Shown here one piece after another: positions 6,982 through 8,927 of a stretch of 8,927 nt of DNA. Position 1 is the stretch's first letter; every line of letters starts with the position of its first letter. The notes under the pieces were generated by a model. It did not search any database. It worked only from the letters and a program-made list of their open reading frames with translations, and was not told where the DNA came from. A program made the position numbers and the translations under genes. Source of the stretch: Phycisphaerales bacterium UBA7708 (GTDB lineage: Bacteria; Planctomycetota; Phycisphaerae; Sedimentisphaerales; Anaerohalosphaeraceae); NCBI GenBank assembly GCA_002482415.1, contig DLFY01000151.1:17638-26564 (forward strand). The letters run 5' to 3'.

Positions 6982-8061
6982 TTACTTGCCAATCCGTGCA
7001 ATAATCGCATCGGCCATCTGGCTGGTTCCCACTGCCGTCGGATCGTTGCGGTCGTCTTTCATATCGTAGGTAACATCTTTACCTTCGGCAATCACCTCGG
7101 CAACCGCCTTTTCAAGGGCGTCGGCTTCCTTCGTCAGGTTCATGTGCCGCAGCATCAGTGCCCCAGACAAAATCAGTGCCGTGGGATTGACCTTGTTCTG
7201 GCCTTTGTACTTGGGAGCACTGCCGTGGGTGGCTTCGAAGATGGCCCCTTTTTCGCCGATATTGGCTCCGGGTGCCACACCCAGCCCGCCGACCAGCCCG
7301 GCACACAAATCGCTCAGGATATCGCCGTACAGGTTGGGCAGCACGATGACATCATACAGCTCCGGCTTCTGCACAAGCTGCATGCACATGTTGTCCACAA
7401 TCCGGTCTTCAAATTCGATGTCCGGGTAGGCCTTGGCGACGTTGCGGCTGACCTCCAGCCACAGGCCGTCGGTGTATTTCATAATGTTGGCCTTATGAAC
7501 AGAAGTGACCTTTTTCCGTTTGTTCTTGCGGGCGTAGTTGAAGGCATACCGCACAATCCGTTCCGTCCCTTCGACGGAAATAGGCTTGATGCTGATGCCG
7601 GCATGGGGGCCAATCTGCCGTTTGGAATGCTTATTCAGCCAGTCGATCAGTTCCAGCGTCTCGCTCTTGCCTTTTTCAAATTCGATGCCCGCATACAGGT
7701 CTTCGGTGTTTTCACGCACAATCACCAGGTCGATATCTTTATAATAGCTGCGTACGCCCTGATAACTTTTGCAGGGGCGAACACAGGCATACAAATCCAG
7801 AGCCTGCCGCAGATAGACATTCACGCTGCGAAAACCGGTGCCGACCGGCGTAGTAATCGGTGCCTTCAGGCCGATACCGTTGGCCTTGACCGACTCCAGT
7901 GTCGCATCCGGCAGGGGCGTCCCGGCCGTCGCCATCACATCCACACCCGCCTGCTGGATATCCCATTGTATTTTCGCTCCTGTAGCATCGATGCACCGGC
8001 GGGTGGCTTCGGCAATCTCCGGCCCAATCCCATCGCCCATTATCAGCGTTACTTTAGTCAT
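6982..8061 (-). CDS. icd: Isocitrate dehydrogenase (isocitrate/isopropylmalate dehydrogenase family)
   Basis: Oxidative decarboxylation of isocitrate to 2-oxoglutarate in the TCA cycle, cytoplasmic. The 359-residue protein starts [15 protein letters not shown], the family N-terminus. The substrate loop F-R-S-V-N-V-x-L-R-Q-x-L-D-L-Y (S79, N81, R85, R95) is the isocitrate-type S-x-N-x-x-L-R, not the isopropylmalate type. [10 protein letters not shown] gives R116 and Y123. The metal-binding aspartates are in N-L-Y-G-D-I-L-S-D, and the cofactor loop is H-G-S-A-P-K-Y-x-G-Q-N-K-V-N-P. Start: ATG at 8070 is also in frame, but AGGAG (8072-8076) is only 1 nt from it and 10 nt from ATG 8061, so 8061 is preferred. 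It is the first gene after the promoter at 8147-8175. Cofactor preference is unclear. Homoisocitrate or isopropylmalate dehydrogenase is less likely given the substrate loop. Confidence 0.88.
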   Translation of the reverse strand: MTKVTLIMGDGIGPEIAEATRRCIDATGAKIQWDIQQAGVDVMATAGTPLPDATLESVKANGIGLKAPITTPVGTGFRSVNVYLRQALDLYACVRPCKSYQGVRSYYKDIDLVIVRENTEDLYAGIEFEKGKSETLELIDWLNKHSKRQIGPHAGISIKPISVEGTERIVRYAFNYARKNKRKKVTSVHKANIMKYTDGLWLEVSRNVAKAYPDIEFEDRIVDNMCMQLVQKPELYDVIVLPNLYGDILSDLCAGLVGGLGVAPGANIGEKGAIFEATHGSAPKYKGQNKVNPTALILSGALMLRHMNLTKEADALEKAVAEVIAEGKDVTYDMKDDRNDPTAVGTSQMADAIIARIGK

Positions 8062-8071
8062 TTGCGACATA

Positions 8072-8076
8072 CTCCT
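8072..8076 (-). promoter_or_regulatory. Shine-Dalgarno AGGAG deciding the icd start
   Basis: AGGAG lies 10 nt upstream of ATG 8061 but only 1 nt upstream of ATG 8070, so it favours the shorter protein beginning M-T-K. Confidence 0.7.
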
Positions 8077-8146
8077 GTATAAAATGTTCGTATGGCCGGG
8101 CGGAAACAGCCCACCCTCTTTACTTTAAGCCATCACAAAGTCCGTT

Positions 8147-8175
8147 ATGTTACAGGAAGTTCCCGACCCGGTCAA
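8147..8175 (-). promoter_or_regulatory. Sigma70-like promoter of the icd-lpxK-LPS core operon
   Basis: On the minus strand, TTGACC (8175-8170, 5 of 6 to consensus), a 17-nt spacer and TAACAT (8152-8147, 4 of 6) lie about 85 nt before the icd start. The spacer contains GGAACTTCC, a short dyad that could be an operator but may be chance. No other convincing promoter was seen inside the operon, where gaps are 40 nt or less. Confidence 0.6.
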
Positions 8176-8176
8176 T

Positions 8177-8588
8177 TGAAAACGACTCGATGGAAAAAGG
8201 GGTATTGGATTCTGAATGGACTTTATAGAAAACTATCCATAACATGAGAGGATTGGCCTGCGAAAACAGCAGCACCGAACGCAAGCGATGTGATTTCATA
8301 TTGCCAACACAATCCATACAGAAATTTCAATATTGTATTTATTTTCAATCTAAAATATGCAATATAAAATTTAAAATATTTTTAAAAATGTTAGCAACTT
8401 TTCCTCCCAATCCGACATATATATAGCCTGCTCAGAAAGGACAGGCAGAAAGGCAAAAGGGGATAGGAAAAGGAGGAATAGTGTGATAACCAGCAAAAAA
8501 CAAAACAAAGCCAAATTCTTGTATCCATGTATCCTTGAATCCATATATTCTTGTTTTTTACCAACCGAACCCAATTTCATTTTTTTGA
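8177..8588. other. Gene-poor divergent intergenic region
   Basis: No gene is supported here. It holds an AT-rich patch (8341-8390 contains only 5 G/C), a purine-rich plus strand from about 8433 to 8480 with CAGAAAGG repeated at 8433-8440 and 8446-8453, a weak GCCTG/CAGGC inverted repeat (8426-8430 with 8442-8446), and the 8-bp tandem repeat listed separately. The small open frames in it lack ribosome sites and show compositional artefacts. Confidence 0.6.
8519..8553. repeat. Degenerate 8-bp tandem repeat
   Basis: Read on the plus strand in register: TTGTATCC, ATGTATCC, TTGAATCC, ATATATTC, then TTG. That is about 4.4 units of consensus WTGTATCC. The preceding 8 nt (8511-8518) match more weakly and may be a decayed unit. 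It lies about 35 nt upstream of the promoter of the plus-strand gene. It resembles simple intergenic repeats seen in some environmental bacterial genomes; function unknown. Confidence 0.7.
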
Positions 8589-8618
8589 TTGCCAAGTCAA
8601 AGGTAATTTAGGTAAAAT
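8589..8618 (+). promoter_or_regulatory. Sigma70-like promoter of the secreted-protein gene
   Basis: TTGCCA (8589-8594, 5 of 6), an 18-nt spacer and TAAAAT (8613-8618, 5 of 6) lie on the plus strand, leaving a leader of about 85 nt before the ATG at 8711. It is divergent from the icd operon promoter about 410 bp away. Confidence 0.55.
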
Positions 8619-8698
8619 ATAGATCGGTCGAAATCAGGAGAAGACAAGTCGGTTTATTTGCCTTAAATTAAAACAGGATTTTCAGAAGAGCTTTATTT

Positions 8699-8703
8699 GG
8701 AGG
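8699..8703 (+). promoter_or_regulatory. Strong Shine-Dalgarno GGAGG of the plus-strand gene
   Basis: GGAGG with 7 nt to ATG 8711 is the best ribosome site in the window. It fixes the start and frame of a gene that is cut by the right edge. Confidence 0.8.
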
Positions 8704-8710
8704 ATACACA

Positions 8711-8927
8711 ATGCGGTGCCGGACAATTCGGGGTCTTGTCGTATCGACAATCCTATTATCATCTCTCACATTCGCGGCCGTCAATAATCCAACGGTCATC
8801 TACGTCAATGCCTCAGCCGACGGTGCCAACACGGGAACAAGCTGGGCGGATGCATTCACCACACTCCAGCCCGCCCTTGATGCCGCCCAGGCAGGCTCGG
8901 AAATCTGGGTTGCGGTAGGGACGTATA
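8711..8927 (+). CDS. Secreted beta-helix-type extracellular protein, N-terminal part (gene runs off the right edge)
   Basis: Seventy-two codons are visible with no stop. Residues 1-22 are a Sec signal peptide: basic start M-R-C-R-T-I-R, hydrophobic core [11 protein letters not shown], likely cleavage after T-F-A. The mature part reads [21 protein letters not shown] (29-49), then an amphipathic stretch with L-Q-P-A-L-D-A-A, and I-W-V-A-V-G-T-Y at the end. This Y-V-(D/N)-x-x-A-x-G-x-x-(T/D)-G-x-S-W-x-x-A-F then I-x-V-A-x-G-T-Y pattern is the usual beginning of right-handed parallel beta-helix (pectate-lyase-like/Pmp-like) surface proteins, common in Planctomycetota, Lentisphaerae and Bacteroidota. 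The start is fixed by GGAGG 7 nt upstream. A polysaccharide-binding or degrading role, or an adhesin role, is possible but cannot be told from this fragment. Confidence 0.8.
   Translation, partial: MRCRTIRGLVVSTILLSSLTFAAVNNPTVIYVNASADGANTGTSWADAFTTLQPALDAAQAGSEIWVAVGTY

Noticed and set aside
8071..8146. Possible riboswitch or structured leader upstream of icd
   Set aside because: The leader is about 75 nt with only a short GGGC/GCCC pairing. I recognise no known aptamer core.
8244..8426. Plus-strand 60-codon frame in the intergenic region
   Set aside because: No ribosome site, no recognisable motif, and half of it is the AT-rich patch giving a Lys/Ile/Phe run. I treat it as noise.
8426..8446. 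Possible terminator hairpin GCCTG/CAGGC
   Set aside because: Only 5 bp of stem with an 11-nt loop and no T-run on either strand directly after it.
8371..8595. Minus-strand 74-codon frame with an apparent membrane segment
   Set aside because: No Shine-Dalgarno precedes it, its N-terminal half is the 8-bp tandem repeat, and the hydrophobic stretch is what a pyrimidine-rich strand encodes by default (Phe, Leu, Ser, Pro).
8697..8918. Plus-strand 73-codon frame near the right edge
   Set aside because: It is in a different frame from the gene at 8711, starts inside that gene's ribosome site, and gives a Ser/Pro/Arg-rich product with no motif. The 8711 frame has the signal peptide and family pattern.

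Overview
The window looks like part of the chromosome of a Gram-negative, LPS-making bacterium. Eight genes run on the minus strand and one partial gene runs on the plus strand. My best guess for the organism is Planctomycetota (Phycisphaerae/Sedimentisphaerales-like). This rests on the secreted beta-helix-type protein at the right edge, on a GmhB with an unusual membrane tail, and on moderate G+C. It is an inference, not a demonstrated assignment.

Layout, in transcription order (right to left): a sigma70-like promoter (8147-8175) precedes an isocitrate dehydrogenase gene (icd-like, 6982-8061). Then follow lpxK (lipid A 4'-kinase, 5886-6941), hldE (bifunctional heptose-7-phosphate kinase/ADP-heptose synthase, 4393-5868), and a gmhB-like heptose-bisphosphate phosphatase fused to a linker and two membrane segments (3313-4383). 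After these come a GT9 heptosyltransferase (waaF-like, 2271-3305), a WaaP/InaA-type LPS core kinase (1423-2274), a WaaG-like GT4 glycosyltransferase (210-1406) and the first 70 codons of plsY (acyl-phosphate:glycerol-3-phosphate acyltransferase, 1-210). Gaps between genes are 40 nt or less and two junctions overlap (ATGA and TGATG), so this reads as one operon that continues past the left edge.

How the genes work together: HldE and GmhB build the ADP-heptose precursor (GmhA and the HldD epimerase are not in the window). LpxK finishes the lipid A anchor by 4'-phosphorylation. The GT9 enzyme adds heptose to the inner core, the WaaP-like kinase phosphorylates it, and the GT4 enzyme extends the core. 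PlsY feeds phospholipid synthesis. The TCA-cycle enzyme at the head is the outlier.

Between icd and the right edge, about 8177-8588 contains no gene I can support. It holds a very AT-rich patch (8341-8390, 5 G/C of 50), a purine-rich tract and a degenerate 8-bp tandem repeat (8519-8553). A second promoter-like sequence (8589-8618) and a strong Shine-Dalgarno precede a plus-strand gene starting at 8711. That gene encodes a signal peptide and the start of a beta-helix-type extracellular protein, and it runs off the window.

I found no RNA gene, IS element, CRISPR array or defence system. The most unusual item is the GmhB-membrane fusion, whose zinc-binding loop has also lost three of its four ligands.
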